Shown here: positions 9,851-19,390 of the stretch, piece by piece
Layout of the letters: the number at the start of each line of letters is the position of its first letter
Position numbering within the stretch: position 1 is the first letter of the stretch
The notes under the pieces: generated by a model
Databases searched by the model: none
What the model saw: only the letters and a program-made list of their open reading frames with translations
What the model was told of the DNA's origin: nothing
Made by a program: the position numbers and the translations under genes
Assembly: GCF_013044135.1 (NCBI RefSeq)
Contig: NZ_JABEPP010000002.1
Coordinates: forward strand, 124,001-188,000
Length of the DNA: 64,000 bases
Source of the DNA: Enterovirga aerilata
GTDB taxonomy: Bacteria > Pseudomonadota > Alphaproteobacteria > Rhizobiales > Beijerinckiaceae
Direction of reading: 5' to 3'

Positions 9851-11233
9851 TCACGTCACCTCGAACCAGCCCCAGAGGCCGGTGTCGAGACGTTCCAGCA
9901 CGCTCGAGCCGATCGCCCATTTTCCCGGATTGTCGGCCAGGAACGCGATCCGGGCGGTTCTGCCCTCGGCGATCTGAACGGTGTCGAGCCAATAGGGCTC
10001 CCAGCCGTCGTCCAGGGCGTGGAGCAGGCGGCAGACATGGCCGTGCAGGTGGATCGGCTGCGGGAAGCCGGTCTGGTTGTGCAGCGCCAGCACGACCGGC
10101 TGGCCGCGCTTCGCCGTGAACAGGGGAGGGGAGCCGGGCCCTCCCGCGGCGCCGTTGATCTTCCAGATCGCGCCGGGCTCGCCCGACCAGACCGGCTCGC
10201 CGGAGGGCCCGCGGGTGGCCCCGCCCGTGATCGCAAGGTCCCTGCGCAGCGCGTTCTGCAGGCGGATCTCCGGCGGCAGCAGCGGGTTCAGCGGCAGGTT
10301 CGCCGGCGCGACCGGCTCGCCTGCGGGGGCGGTCGCGGCGATCTCGACGAGCGGAACGCCGTCGCCGAGCATCGCGACGACACGCCCCGTCCGCCCGGCC
10401 TCGGGCCCGAGTTCGAGAAGGAGGTCGTAGCGGGTGCCGGGCGGGAAGGGCAGGCTCGCGCGCAGCGGCTCGAAGCGGTCGGTCGGCTGCCCGTCGACGG
10501 CCGCCACATAGACCTTCAGGTCGTCGAACCGGATCCGCAGGATGCGGGCGTTGCTGCCGTTCGCGAGCCGCAGCCGGACCTGCGATCCCGCCGGCGCCTC
10601 GATCCGGCGCGGCGGATCCTGGCCATCGAGGCTCAGGCGGTTCCCGAGCCGTCCGGCGATCGCGGCCTCCATCGGGGCGCCGAAGGGGGCGAGCGCGCCG
10701 GAGCGCTCCAGACGCCAGTCGCGCAGGACCAGCGCATGGTCGGCCGCGACCTTCGGCGGTTCACGCTCCTCGACGACGAGGAGCCCGCAGAGCCCCCGTC
10801 CGGCTGCCTCTCCGGCGCGGCCGGGAACCATGGGGCGGATCAGGATGAGTCCGGGATCAGGCGGCCGGAAACGGTATTCGAAGGAGCCGCCCGGAGGCAC
10901 GGGCTCCTGCGTCAGGCCGCCAACCCCGTCGACCGCGTTGGGCCCACGCAGGCCCTGCCAATGCAGCGTGAGGGGCGCCGGCGTGTCGTTCACAAGTCGG
11001 GCCGCGAAATCCTCGCCCTGCTTCGCCCGGAGGACCGGGACCGGGCTCGGACCCTCGAAAAGCCAGAGCTCCGCCTCTTCCGGCCCGTCCGGCAGGAGCC
11101 TGCGCCGGGCCGGGGCGGCCCGGAGGGTGGCTGCGGCCGAGGGTGCCGCCTGGCCCCTGGCCGAGAGCGGGACAAGGGAGGCCGCGAGCCCGGCGAGTGC
11201 GGCGCGGCGGTGAAGGCTGTACGTCTCGGTCAT
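9851..11233 (-). CDS. multicopper-oxidase-fold protein lacking copper ligands (SufI/FtsP-like), Tat-exported
   Basis: A 460-residue three-cupredoxin-domain protein. The N-terminus SLHRRAALAGLAASL has twin arginines (9-10) and a hydrophobic stretch, so Tat export to the periplasm is likely. The four MCO copper motifs are eroded: HWQG at 91-94 replaces HxHG; the HSH region at about 129-135 reads LILIRPM; QPIHLHGH at 392-399 lacks the type-1 His; and the final HCH motif is replaced by KWAIGSSVLE from 438, so the type-1 Cys is missing. It cannot assemble a normal type-1 or trinuclear centre. By analogy with FtsP/SufI a structural or divisome-protecting role is possible, but this is inference. Confidence 0.85.
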   Translation of the reverse strand: MTETYSLHRRAALAGLAASLVPLSARGQAAPSAAATLRAAPARRRLLPDGPEEAELWLFEGPSPVPVLRAKQGEDFAARLVNDTPAPLTLHWQGLRGPNAVDGVGGLTQEPVPPGGSFEYRFRPPDPGLILIRPMVPGRAGEAAGRGLCGLLVVEEREPPKVAADHALVLRDWRLERSGALAPFGAPMEAAIAGRLGNRLSLDGQDPPRRIEAPAGSQVRLRLANGSNARILRIRFDDLKVYVAAVDGQPTDRFEPLRASLPFPPGTRYDLLLELGPEAGRTGRVVAMLGDGVPLVEIAATAPAGEPVAPANLPLNPLLPPEIRLQNALRRDLAITGGATRGPSGEPVWSGEPGAIWKINGAAGGPGSPPLFTAKRGQPVVLALHNQTGFPQPIHLHGHVCRLLHALDDGWEPYWLDTVQIAEGRTARIAFLADNPGKWAIGSSVLERLDTGLWGWFEVT

Positions 11234-11408
11234 GATGGCTCGATCCAGGTGACGGACGACGCGCCCGGCGGCGCAGCGTTCCGAAGCCTTGGCCGTCTTC
11301 GGCTCCGCGCCTATCTGAGATGTCGGTCGAATGGGAGGGTTTCGGCCTCAGGGTTGCCGGAATTCGACACTTATGGGAAGAGCCGCCACGACCGCGACGC
11401 GGCGTGAA

Positions 11409-11493
11409 GCGGGCGTGGCGGAACTGGTAGACGCACTGGATTTAGGTTCCAGCGGCGAAAGTCGTGGGGGTTCGAGTCCCTCCGCCCGCACCA
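11409..11493 (+). tRNA. tRNA-Leu (anticodon TAG)
   Basis: 85 bases including an encoded CCA. The acceptor GCGGGCG pairs with CGCCCGC. The anticodon arm CTGGA-TTTAGGT-TCCAG presents TAG, reading CUA. A class-II variable arm and the T-arm GGGTTCGAGTCCC are present. Confidence 0.96.
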
Positions 11494-11586
11494 TTCCGTC
11501 GCGACAGGTTCGAGATTTTGGTAGCCGGCGCCGGCCGCGAGGCGGTCACAGGCGCGCTGCTGCAAAGGGAACAAGAGGCGAATTCG

Positions 11587-12960
11587 ATGCAGGTGACCGA
11601 GACGAGATCAGAGGGTTTGCGGCGGGAGTTCAAGGTCACCCTGCCTGCCACCGAGCTCGAGCAGAGGCTCACCAGCGAGCTCTCGACGCTGAAGGACCGC
11701 GTCCGCATCAACGGCTTCCGGCCGGGCAAGGTGCCGATCGCCCATCTGCGCCGCCTCTATGGCCGCTCGGTGATGGCGGACGTCGTCCAGAACGCCGTCA
11801 ACGAGGCGAACCGCAAGATCGTCGAGGAGAACAATCTGAAGCTCGCGCTCGAGCCGAAGATCGACATGACCGGCGACCAGGCGGAGGTCGAGAAGGCGCT
11901 CGACGCCAAGGGCGACCTCGATTTCACCGTCGCGGTCGAGGTCCTGCCCACCTTCGACCTCGTCGACCTCTCCGACGTCTCGGTGAAGAAGCTCGTGGCG
12001 CCCGTGACGGACCAGGAGGTCGATGAGGCCCTCCAGCGGATGGCCGCCCAGAACCGCTCCTTCTCCAGCAAGGGCGAGGGCGCCGAGGCGGCCCAGGGCG
12101 ACCGCGTCGTCGTCGACTTCATCGGCCGCATCGGCGGCGAGGCCTTCCAGGGCGGTACCGCGAGCGACATCACGGTCGAGCTCGGCTCGGGCTCCTTCAT
12201 CCCGGGCTTCGAGGAGCAGCTCGTCGGCATCAAGGCCGGCGAGAGCCGCACCATCACGGTCACCTTCCCGCAGAACTACGGCTCGGCCGAACTCGCCGGC
12301 AAGGAGGCGGAATTCGAGGTGACCGCCAAGGAGGTCCAGGCGCCGGGCGAGGTCACGATCGACGACGAGTTCGCAAAGGGCTTCGGGATGGAATCGCTGG
12401 AGAAGCTGCGCGACGGCGTGCGCGCCGCGATCCAGCGCGACTTCGACGCGCAGGCGCGCCGCAAGCTCAAGAAGGAGCTCCTCGACGCGCTCGACGCGAA
12501 ATACTCCTTCGATCTGCCGCAGGGGCTCGTTGACCAGGAATTCGCCGCCGTCTGGTCGCAGGTCGAGGCCGACCTGAAGAGCAACGGCCGCACCTTCGCG
12601 GACGAGGGCACGACCGAGGAGGAGGCCCGTGCGGAATATCGCCGCATCGCCGAACGCCGCGTGCGTCTCGGGCTCGTCCTTGCACAGGTCGGCTCCAGCG
12701 CCGATATCAAGGTGACCGACGAGGAAGTCGACCGGGCCCTGATCGAGCGGGTGCGGCAATATCCCGGCCAGGAACGCCAAGTCTGGGAGTACTTCCAGAA
12801 AAACCCGGCCGCGAAGGCCGAGCTGCGGGCACCCATCCTGGAGGAGAAGACGGTCGACCACCTGCTGGAGCGGATCAACGTCGTCGAGGAGCAGACCTCG
12901 CGCGAGGAGCTCTTCCGGGACGAGGACGAGACGAAAGCGGCCGAGAACGCCGCGGCGTGA
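11587..12960 (+). CDS. tig: trigger factor, ribosome-associated chaperone and peptidyl-prolyl isomerase
   Basis: A 457-residue trigger factor with its three domains: the N-terminal ribosome-binding domain containing the signature GFRPGKVP (about residues 43-50), the FKBP-type PPIase domain (about 155-245; [14 protein letters not shown] and the [11 protein letters not shown] stretch), and the long helical C-terminal chaperone arms. It binds nascent chains at the ribosome exit. The ATG at 11587 gives the canonical [10 protein letters not shown] start; the open frame extends through the tRNA-Leu gene upstream but that part is not coding. It heads the tig-clpP-clpX-lon block, linking folding to proteolysis. 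Confidence 0.97.
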   Translation: MQVTETRSEGLRREFKVTLPATELEQRLTSELSTLKDRVRINGFRPGKVPIAHLRRLYGRSVMADVVQNAVNEANRKIVEENNLKLALEPKIDMTGDQAEVEKALDAKGDLDFTVAVEVLPTFDLVDLSDVSVKKLVAPVTDQEVDEALQRMAAQNRSFSSKGEGAEAAQGDRVVVDFIGRIGGEAFQGGTASDITVELGSGSFIPGFEEQLVGIKAGESRTITVTFPQNYGSAELAGKEAEFEVTAKEVQAPGEVTIDDEFAKGFGMESLEKLRDGVRAAIQRDFDAQARRKLKKELLDALDAKYSFDLPQGLVDQEFAAVWSQVEADLKSNGRTFADEGTTEEEARAEYRRIAERRVRLGLVLAQVGSSADIKVTDEEVDRALIERVRQYPGQERQVWEYFQKNPAAKAELRAPILEEKTVDHLLERINVVEEQTSREELFRDEDETKAAENAAA

Positions 12961-13027
12961 TTGGGGGATGGGGTCGTCCGGACCGGGCAGGATGCCCGGC
13001 CGGGCCGCTCCTGGAGCGAAGCGACAG

Positions 13028-13654
13028 ATGAGAGATCCGGTAGACGTCTACAACAACACGCTCGTGCCGATGGTGGTCGAGCAGTCGAACCGCGGCGAGC
13101 GCGCCTTCGACATCTATTCGCGGCTGCTCAGGGAGCGCATCATCTTCCTGACCGGCCCGGTGGAGGACTACTCGGCCTCGCTGATCGTGGCGCAGCTCCT
13201 CTTCCTTGAGGCGGAGAACCCGAAGAAGGAGATCTCCTTCTACATCAACTCCCCGGGCGGGGTGGTGACCTCGGGCCTGTCAATCTACGACACCATGCAG
13301 TTCATCCGCTGCCCTGTCGCGACGCTCTGCGTCGGACAGGCGGCCTCCATGGGGTCCCTCCTGCTCGCGGCTGGCGAGAAGGACCATCGCTTCGCGCTGT
13401 CGAACGCGCGCATCATGGTCCACCAGCCCTCGGGCGGGTTCCAGGGCCAGGCGACGGACATCCTGATCCATGCCCGCGAGATCGAGGCGCTCAAGCGGCG
13501 CCTCAACGAGATCTATGTCAGGCATACGGGCCGCGATCTCGACGCGGTCGAGCAGGCACTGGAGCGCGACAACTTCATGACTGCGGAGGCTGCCAAGGAG
13601 TTCGGGCTGATCGATCAGGTGCTCGTGAAGCGGCCGGAAGTCCCGGCCCCCTGA
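13028..13654 (+). CDS. clpP: ATP-dependent Clp protease proteolytic subunit
   Basis: A 208-residue serine peptidase that forms the 14-mer chamber served by ClpX and ClpA, both encoded in this window. The catalytic triad is Ser107 (QAASMGS), His132 (MVHQPSGG) and Asp181 (LERDNFM), each ten residues beyond the E. coli numbering. The start [10 protein letters not shown] at 13028 is chosen by homology; an in-frame ATG 60 bases upstream would add a Gly/Arg/Pro-rich stretch not expected in the family. It lies 67 bases after tig and is likely co-transcribed with it. Confidence 0.96.
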   Translation: MRDPVDVYNNTLVPMVVEQSNRGERAFDIYSRLLRERIIFLTGPVEDYSASLIVAQLLFLEAENPKKEISFYINSPGGVVTSGLSIYDTMQFIRCPVATLCVGQAASMGSLLLAAGEKDHRFALSNARIMVHQPSGGFQGQATDILIHAREIEALKRRLNEIYVRHTGRDLDAVEQALERDNFMTAEAAKEFGLIDQVLVKRPEVPAP

Positions 13655-13868
13655 GGCGGCAGGGAGGGCCACCTGCGCCCTTAGACCGCTTTCGTTCCTA
13701 TTGAAACGGCTCCCCCCGCGTGTTTGCATCCTTCGTCGGTTTCTCGCGTTTGCGAGAGGCTGAGCCGAGGGGGGCATGGGTGGCTACCTTTTCTTAGCCC
13801 GGCGCCACCTACCCTGATGTGATGATTCGCTGGCGCTCCGGCGCCGGCGGTTCGAGCGGAGAATCAAG

Positions 13869-15140
13869 ATGAGCAAGGCTGGCGGCACCGACTCGAAGAG
13901 CACGCTCTACTGCTCCTTCTGCGGCAAGAGCCAGCACGAGGTCCGCAAGCTCATCGCAGGCCCCACGGTCTTCATCTGCGACGAGTGCGTCGAACTCTGC
14001 ATGGACATCATCCGCGAGGAATCGAAATCCTCGCTGGTGCGCTCGCGCGACGGCGTGCCGACCCCGAAGGAGATCCGCCGCGTCCTCGACGACTACGTCA
14101 TCGGTCAGGACCACGCGAAGAAGGTGCTCTCCGTCGCGGTGCACAACCACTACAAGCGGCTCGCCCATGCGACGAAGCATTCGGACGTCGAGCTCGCCAA
14201 GTCGAACATCCTGCTGATCGGGCCGACCGGCTCGGGCAAGACGCTGCTCGCGCAGACGCTCGCCCGCATCCTCGACGTGCCCTTCACGATGGCCGATGCG
14301 ACGACGCTGACCGAGGCGGGCTATGTCGGCGAGGACGTCGAGAACATCATCCTGAAGCTGCTCCAGGCGTCCGACTACAACGTCGAGCGGGCCCAGCGCG
14401 GCATCGTCTATATCGACGAGATCGACAAGATCTCGCGCAAGTCCGACAACCCGTCGATCACGCGCGACGTGTCGGGAGAGGGCGTGCAGCAGGCCCTCCT
14501 GAAGATCATGGAAGGCACCGTCGCGTCCGTCCCGCCGCAGGGCGGCCGGAAGCATCCGCAGCAGGAGTTCCTGCAGGTCGACACGACCAACATCCTGTTC
14601 ATCTGCGGCGGCGCCTTCGCCGGGCTCGAGCGCATCATCTCGGCGCGCGGCAAGGGGACCTCGATCGGCTTCGGCGCCTCCGTGCAGGCGCCGGACGACC
14701 GGCGCACGGGCGAGGTCTTCCGCGAGGTCGAGCCGGAGGACCTGCTGAAGTTCGGCCTGATCCCCGAATTCGTCGGCCGCCTGCCGGTGCTGGCCACCCT
14801 CGAGGATCTGGACGAGACCGCGCTGAAGCGCATCCTCCAGGAGCCGAAGAACGCGCTGGTCAAGCAGTACCAGCGCCTCTTCGAGATGGAGGACGTGCAG
14901 CTCACCTTCCAGGAGGAGGCGCTGTCGGTCGTCGCCCGCAAGGCGATCGAGCGGAAGACCGGCGCACGCGGCCTCCGCTCCATCCTGGAGGGCATCCTGC
15001 TCGATACGATGTACGACCTGCCGGGCCTCGAATCCGTCGAGCAGGTCGTGATCGGTCCGGAGGTGGTGGAGGGCAAGACGAAGCCGCTCTTCATCTATTC
15101 GGACCGCGAGCGCGAGGCGCCCAGCGCGGCGAGCGCGTAG
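13869..15140 (+). CDS. clpX: ATP-dependent Clp protease ATP-binding subunit ClpX
   Basis: A 423-residue AAA+ unfoldase. The N-terminal zinc-binding domain has the four cysteines in YCSFCGKS and [10 protein letters not shown] (Cys15, 18, 37, 40). The Walker A motif GPTGSGKT is near residues 118-125 and Walker B (VYIDEIDK) near 180. The pore loop GYVGEDVE, the ClpP-docking IGF loop (TSIGFGAS) and sensor-2 region GARGLRSI are all visible. It recognises ssrA-tagged and other substrates and feeds them to ClpP. A 214-base gap after clpP may hold its own promoter. Confidence 0.97.
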   Translation: MSKAGGTDSKSTLYCSFCGKSQHEVRKLIAGPTVFICDECVELCMDIIREESKSSLVRSRDGVPTPKEIRRVLDDYVIGQDHAKKVLSVAVHNHYKRLAHATKHSDVELAKSNILLIGPTGSGKTLLAQTLARILDVPFTMADATTLTEAGYVGEDVENIILKLLQASDYNVERAQRGIVYIDEIDKISRKSDNPSITRDVSGEGVQQALLKIMEGTVASVPPQGGRKHPQQEFLQVDTTNILFICGGAFAGLERIISARGKGTSIGFGASVQAPDDRRTGEVFREVEPEDLLKFGLIPEFVGRLPVLATLEDLDETALKRILQEPKNALVKQYQRLFEMEDVQLTFQEEALSVVARKAIERKTGARGLRSILEGILLDTMYDLPGLESVEQVVIGPEVVEGKTKPLFIYSDREREAPSAASA

Positions 15141-15182
15141 GGCATAGCCTGTGAGCGGAGACCCGGCTGCGACGGAAGGTTG

Positions 15183-15212
15183 CTTGAAAGCCGGGCTTCC
15201 GCTCGCCACTTT
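15183..15212 (+). promoter_or_regulatory. candidate heat-shock (sigma-32) promoter of lon
   Basis: CTTGAAA at 15183-15189, a 14-base spacer, then CGCCACTTT at 15204-15212. This resembles CTTGAAA / CCCCATTTA, with the -35 exact and three mismatches in the -10. It lies 150 bases before lon, a known heat-shock gene. Position and sequence support it; transcription is not shown. Confidence 0.42.
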
Positions 15213-15363
15213 AGCGGTGCGCCGAAAGCGCACGCTCATTCCACCGAGGTGCGTTCCAGCGTACCGGCCGCAGCCGTTATGTTGCGGCGTGAGCGGCCGG
15301 TTGACCGCCCGAGCTCCCGCCCATCCGGGGGGAAGGCGAGGGCGAGGACCCTAAGGACGTTCC

Positions 15364-17781
15364 ATGACAGATCAGAAGACCCGCCAGCCCGTCGAACCTG
15401 GCACCGTGGGGAACTACGCCGTCCTTCCGCTGAGGGACATCGTGGTGTTCCCGCACATGATCGTCCCGCTCTTCGTCGGCCGCGAAAAGTCCATCCGCGC
15501 GCTCGAGGAGGTCGTGAAGGGCGATCGCCACATCCTGCTGGCGACCCAGGTCAACGCCACGGACGACGATCCGGCGACCGACGCCATCTACGACGTCGGC
15601 ACGCTCGCGACCGTGCTGCAGCTGCTCAAGCTGCCCGATGGAACCGTGAAGGTGCTTGTGGAAGGCGCGACCCGCGCCAAGGTGCGCAAATACGTGCGCA
15701 CGGACGAGTTCTACGAGGCGGAGGCCGTCGCGCTCGACGACGCCAAGGGCGACCAGGTCGAGGCGGAGGCGCTCGCCCGCTCGGTCGTGTCCGAGTTCGA
15801 GAACTATGTGAAGCTGAATAAGAAGGTCTCGCCGGAGGTCGTCTCGGCGGTGACGCAGATCGAGGACCCCTCGAAGCTCGCGGACACCATCGCCTCGCAC
15901 CTCGCGGTCAAGATCTCCGACAAGCAAGAGGTGCTCGCCACCCCGACCGTCGCCGCGCGCCTTGAGAAGGTGCTCGGGCTGATGGAAAGCGAGATCTCCG
16001 TCCTGCAGGTCGAGAAGCGCATCCGCACGCGCGTCAAGCGCCAGATGGAGAAGACCCAGCGCGAGTACTACCTGAATGAGCAGATGAAGGCCATTCAGAA
16101 GGAGCTCGGCGACGAGGAAGGCAAGGACGAGCTCTCGGAGATCGAGGAGCGGATCGAGAAGACGAAGCTCACCAAGGAAGCGCGCGAGAAGGCGAAGGGC
16201 GAGCTGAAGAAGCTGCGCCAGATGTCGCCGATGTCCGCCGAAGCGACCGTGGTACGCAACTACCTCGACTGGCTGCTCGGCATTCCGTGGGGCCGCCGCT
16301 CCAAGATCAAGAAGGATCTGGTCGGCGCCCAGGCGGTGCTCGACAACGACCATTTCGGCCTGGAGAAGGTCAAGGAGCGGATCGTCGAGTATCTCGCCGT
16401 CCAGCAGCGCGTGAACAAGATGACCGGGCCGATCCTCTGCCTCGTCGGGCCTCCCGGCGTCGGCAAGACCTCGCTTGGCAAGTCCATCGCCAAGGCGACG
16501 GGCCGCGAGTTCGTGCGCATGTCGCTCGGCGGCGTGCGTGACGAGGCCGAGATCCGCGGCCACCGGCGGACCTATATCGGCTCGCTCCCGGGCAAGATCA
16601 TCCAGTCCATGCGCAAGGCCAAGACCTCCAACCCGCTCATCCTGCTCGACGAGATCGACAAGATGGGCATGGATTTCCGCGGCGATCCCTCCGCGGCGCT
16701 CCTCGAGGTGCTGGATCCGGAGCAGAACCACACCTTCAACGACCATTATCTTGAGGTCGATTACGATCTCTCGGACGTGATGTTCGTGACGACCGCGAAC
16801 ACGCTCAACATCCCGGCTCCGCTGCTCGACCGCATGGAGGTGATCCGTATCGCGGGCTATACGGAGGAGGAGAAGAGCGAGATCGCGCGCCGCCACCTCA
16901 TCCCGAACGCGCTCAAGAAGCACGGGCTGACGGAGAAGGAGTGGTCGATCACGGACGAGGGTCTGCTCGAGCTCATCCGGCGCTACACCCGCGAGGCGGG
17001 CGTGCGCAATCTCGAGCGCGAGCTGTCGAACCTGATCCGCAAGGCCGTGAAGGAGATCGTCATCTCCAACGCCAAGACCGTCGAGGTCACGGCGGCCAAT
17101 CTCGGCGACTATCTGGGCGTGGCGAAGTTCCGCTACGGCGAGGTGGAGACCGAGGACCAGGTCGGCGTCGTCACGGGTCTTGCCTGGACCGAGGTCGGGG
17201 GCGAGTTGCTCACGATCGAAGGCGTCATGGTGCCCGGCAAGGGCAAGATGACGGTCACGGGCAATCTGAAGGACGTGATGAAGGAATCGATCTCGGCCGC
17301 CGCCTCCTATGTGCGGTCGAGGGCGCTCGATTTCGGGGTGGAGCCGCCGCTCTTCGACCGGCGCGACATCCACGTCCACGTCCCGGAGGGCGCGACCCCC
17401 AAGGACGGTCCGTCGGCTGGTATCGCCATGGCGACCGCCATCGTGTCGGTCGCGACCGGTATCCCGGTTCGGCGCGACATCGCCATGACCGGCGAGGTGA
17501 CGCTCCGCGGGCGCGTGCTCCCGATCGGCGGCCTGAAGGAGAAGCTGCTGGCGGCCCTGCGTGGCGGCATCAAGATGGTGCTGATACCCGAGGAGAATGC
17601 GAAGGACCTGGCCGAGATCCCGGATTCGGTGAAGAACGGGATGGAGGTCGTGCCGGTATCACGCATGGACCAGGTGCTGGAGCGGGCGCTGACGCGCATG
17701 CCCGAGCCGATCGAGTGGGAGGAGACGCTCCCGATCGCGCGGAACGGGGCCGAGGAGGACCGGGGCGTCGTCGCCCACTGA
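15364..17781 (+). CDS. lon: ATP-dependent protease Lon
   Basis: An 805-residue LonA protease that degrades misfolded and regulatory proteins. The N-terminal substrate-binding domain starts at [15 protein letters not shown] (residues 19-33), followed by a coiled-coil section (about 220-270). The AAA+ module has Walker A GPPGVGKT at 362-369 and the Walker B and LDEIDK region near 427. The C-terminal peptidase has the Ser-Lys dyad: Ser684 in KDGPSAGIA and Lys727 in [10 protein letters not shown]. Length and all motifs are normal. A rho-independent terminator follows 20 bases after the stop. Confidence 0.98.
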   Translation: MTDQKTRQPVEPGTVGNYAVLPLRDIVVFPHMIVPLFVGREKSIRALEEVVKGDRHILLATQVNATDDDPATDAIYDVGTLATVLQLLKLPDGTVKVLVEGATRAKVRKYVRTDEFYEAEAVALDDAKGDQVEAEALARSVVSEFENYVKLNKKVSPEVVSAVTQIEDPSKLADTIASHLAVKISDKQEVLATPTVAARLEKVLGLMESEISVLQVEKRIRTRVKRQMEKTQREYYLNEQMKAIQKELGDEEGKDELSEIEERIEKTKLTKEAREKAKGELKKLRQMSPMSAEATVVRNYLDWLLGIPWGRRSKIKKDLVGAQAVLDNDHFGLEKVKERIVEYLAVQQRVNKMTGPILCLVGPPGVGKTSLGKSIAKATGREFVRMSLGGVRDEAEIRGHRRTYIGSLPGKIIQSMRKAKTSNPLILLDEIDKMGMDFRGDPSAALLEVLDPEQNHTFNDHYLEVDYDLSDVMFVTTANTLNIPAPLLDRMEVIRIAGYTEEEKSEIARRHLIPNALKKHGLTEKEWSITDEGLLELIRRYTREAGVRNLERELSNLIRKAVKEIVISNAKTVEVTAANLGDYLGVAKFRYGEVETEDQVGVVTGLAWTEVGGELLTIEGVMVPGKGKMTVTGNLKDVMKESISAAASYVRSRALDFGVEPPLFDRRDIHVHVPEGATPKDGPSAGIAMATAIVSVATGIPVRRDIAMTGEVTLRGRVLPIGGLKEKLLAALRGGIKMVLIPEENAKDLAEIPDSVKNGMEVVPVSRMDQVLERALTRMPEPIEWEETLPIARNGAEEDRGVVAH

Positions 17782-17801
17782 ACCCCTGCTTCGACGAAAT
17801 G

Positions 17802-17833
17802 GGGGCTCCCGGCACGGGCCGGGGGCCCCTTTT
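17802..17833 (+). terminator. intrinsic terminator of lon
   Basis: A 12-bp stem (GGGGCTCCCGGC with GCCGGGGGCCCC, one G-U pair), loop ACGG, then TTTT at 17830-17833. Confidence 0.85.
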
Positions 17834-17933
17834 CGTTCGGCCCCGTGAGAGGGCTTGCCTGCCGGCTAGCTTTGCGCCAGACGGTACCCCCCTGGCCCCG
17901 CTCGCGCGCGGGTGGGCGGACAGGGAGGGCGGT

Positions 17934-18212
17934 ATGAACAAGGGCGAGCTCGTCAACGCCGTCGCCGCACAGGCCGGGCTGTCCAAGGGAGACGCGAACC
18001 GGGCCGTCGACATCACCTTCCAGGTCATCACGGAGGCTCTGCAGCGCGGCGACGAGGTGAAGCTCGTCGGCTTCGGCAGCTTTCTCGTGGCCCAGCGCGC
18101 CGCCGGGGAAGCGCGCAATCCGCGCACGGGCGAGAAGGTTCAGGTGCCAGCCCAGCGGACGCCCAGATTCCGCGCCGGCGCGCAGTTGAGAAGCGCCGTC
18201 AATTCGCAGTAA
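17934..18212 (+). CDS. hupB: HU family DNA-binding protein
   Basis: A 92-residue histone-like protein that bends DNA and compacts the nucleoid as a dimer. It starts [19 protein letters not shown]; the HU signature ([22 protein letters not shown]) spans the beta-arm, with the intercalating Pro in ARNPRTG. ATG at 17934 follows GGAGGGC. Its position right after lon, with a terminator between, is the standard alphaproteobacterial order. A second hairpin terminator follows, and then tRNA-Val. Confidence 0.95.
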   Translation: MNKGELVNAVAAQAGLSKGDANRAVDITFQVITEALQRGDEVKLVGFGSFLVAQRAAGEARNPRTGEKVQVPAQRTPRFRAGAQLRSAVNSQ

Positions 18213-18219
18213 GAGCCTC

Positions 18220-18240
18220 GTGCGGCGTGGCCGCACCTTT
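18220..18240 (+). terminator. probable terminator of hupB
   Basis: A perfect 7-bp stem GTGCGGC/GCCGCAC with loop GTG, followed by CTTT. It ends two bases before the tRNA-Val gene, so it may also shape the 5' leader of the tRNA transcript. Confidence 0.55.
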
Positions 18241-18242
18241 CC

Positions 18243-18318
18243 GGGCGGTTAGCTCAGCCGGTAGAGCATCTCGTTTACACCGAGAGGGTCGGCGGTTCGA
18301 TCCCGTCACCGCCCACCA
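18243..18318 (+). tRNA. tRNA-Val (anticodon TAC)
   Basis: 76 bases with encoded CCA. Acceptor GGGCGGT pairs with ACCGCCC. The anticodon arm TCTCG-TTTACAC-CGAGA presents TAC, reading GUA. The D-arm AGCTCAGCCGGTAGAGC and T-arm GGCGGTTCGATCCCGTC are standard. Confidence 0.96.
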
Positions 18319-18540
18319 TCGGTTTCAGCCTGGCCCCGAGGGTCGGTCGGATCGCTCTGTTCAGGCTGGCCGGAGGGATGGCGCCCCGGCTCCGACGTCA
18401 CAAGCCCGTCCCGGAGCGATCCCCACTTTCCAAGGTCCAGCGGTCCAGACGCCGAACGAAAGTTGCTTTCAGCCCAAACCTTGCTACCGAGTGGCTCTGG
18501 TCTAAGAAGCGGGCAGTCCTGAAACGCCGGGGAGACGCGC

Positions 18541-18843
18541 ATGAGATGCTTCTTCCATCTCAATGGGCGCGGGGAGGAGATCCTCGACCAACACGGAATC
18601 GAGGTCGAGAGCCTGGAGGAGGCTCGGACGGAGGCGCTCAAGGCCATTGCCGAGCTCCGTCGCGAGGAGCCTCCACTTCAGCACGAGTGGCACGGCTGGC
18701 AGCTACGCATCGTCGACGAGGCTGGCCGGGCGCTGTCGACGATCCGCCTCAGCTCGGTCATCCACCCGATAGGTGGGACGCACTTTGTAGGGCGTTCCGA
18801 GGACAAGCACCCGCCCCCAATCGGGTCCGATGCCGAGGATTAG
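18541..18843 (+). CDS. DUF6894 family small protein
   Basis: A 100-residue protein. The N-terminus MRCFFHLNGRGEEILDQHGIEVESLEEAR fits, in its FFHL...D..G.....LE.AR pattern, the DUF6894 proteins that are abundant in Methylobacterium and relatives; I give only key positions as the match. The core has a Trp-rich GWQLRIVDEAGR beta segment. Function is unknown; many copies per genome and small size suggest an accessory or stress-related role, which is not shown here. The last 30 residues are Pro- and His-rich and look disordered. It is a stand-alone gene. Confidence 0.75.
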   Translation: MRCFFHLNGRGEEILDQHGIEVESLEEARTEALKAIAELRREEPPLQHEWHGWQLRIVDEAGRALSTIRLSSVIHPIGGTHFVGRSEDKHPPPIGSDAED

Positions 18844-19070
18844 GCGCTTGACGTGGGCGCGGATGGCGCCGCGACGCTCTCCGTTGGTCATCTGGATCAC
18901 CCCGTTCGCTGCCGGGAGGCCCTAAGGCGCGCAAGGTTTGCCTGGACGTGTTTCAGCGCGATTGCTTCGATGATGTCGCGGGCGGCGGTCGCCCGACCGG
19001 GGCCTCCCGTGATCGTCGCCAGGACAGATCGGGGTCGAGAGCCGAAACGCATGCTGGTAGTCGACCGCGA
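18844..19070. other. intergenic region, no gene supported
   Basis: The 227 bases between DUF6894 and the small reverse-strand membrane protein hold only short overlapping open frames without ribosome sites or recognisable composition. I see no RNA gene. Confidence 0.4.
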
Positions 19071-19286
19071 TCAGTGAAGCGGCGGGAAATGGCCCGTGGC
19101 TGCGAAGGCTCCCGCGACGACAAGCGTCGCCGCGGCGATGCCCAGCCCCGGCACGATCCGGCGGCCGGATCTGCCGGTCCGAGGTGCGGGAAGGCGGAAC
19201 TCGCGAAGCTTGTCCTCGAGGCGCGCCACCTCGTCGGCCCACTCGATCTCTGGATGCTGGATCAGTGCCCCGTGCAGGTCCGGCAT
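19071..19286 (-). CDS. small hypothetical protein with C-terminal membrane anchor
   Basis: A 71-residue protein starting MPDLHGALIQHPEIEW. Residues 1-35 are acidic/basic and helical (ARLEDKLREFRL); a basic linker (PRTGRSGRR) precedes a hydrophobic segment, about residues 46-66, that ends GHFPPLH. This is a tail-anchored layout. The ATG at 19286 is strongly supported by GGAGG seven bases upstream; an in-frame start 36 bases earlier is less likely. I do not recognise the family. It is upstream of, but not adjacent to, any other reverse-strand gene. Confidence 0.65.
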   Translation of the reverse strand: MPDLHGALIQHPEIEWADEVARLEDKLREFRLPAPRTGRSGRRIVPGLGIAAATLVVAGAFAATGHFPPLH

Positions 19287-19390
19287 GGCGGGTCCTCCGC
19301 GCAATCCGGCATATACAACCAAGACGCGAAAAAAAGGTTCGGCTCGCTTTCCTCGGTCCTCGGTCTGGCTCCGCTCACACCTCGGGCAGC

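Noticed and set aside
11258-11282. GGAAC-N16-CGTC on the reverse strand before the MCO-like gene
   Set aside because: One base off the EcfG -10 core (CGTC instead of CGTT); too weak to call as a promoter.
13741-13760. Stem TCTCGC-GTTT-GCGAGA before clpX
   Set aside because: Not followed by T residues and only 6 pairs; insufficient as a terminator of clpP or as a regulatory element.
15277-17379. 700-codon frame antisense to lon
   Set aside because: Typical antisense shadow in high-GC coding DNA; real Lon motifs are on the forward strand.
18703-19242. Small overlapping frames between DUF6894 and the tail-anchored protein
   Set aside because: No ribosome sites, and translations are Arg/Pro-rich without conserved pattern; they conflict with one another.
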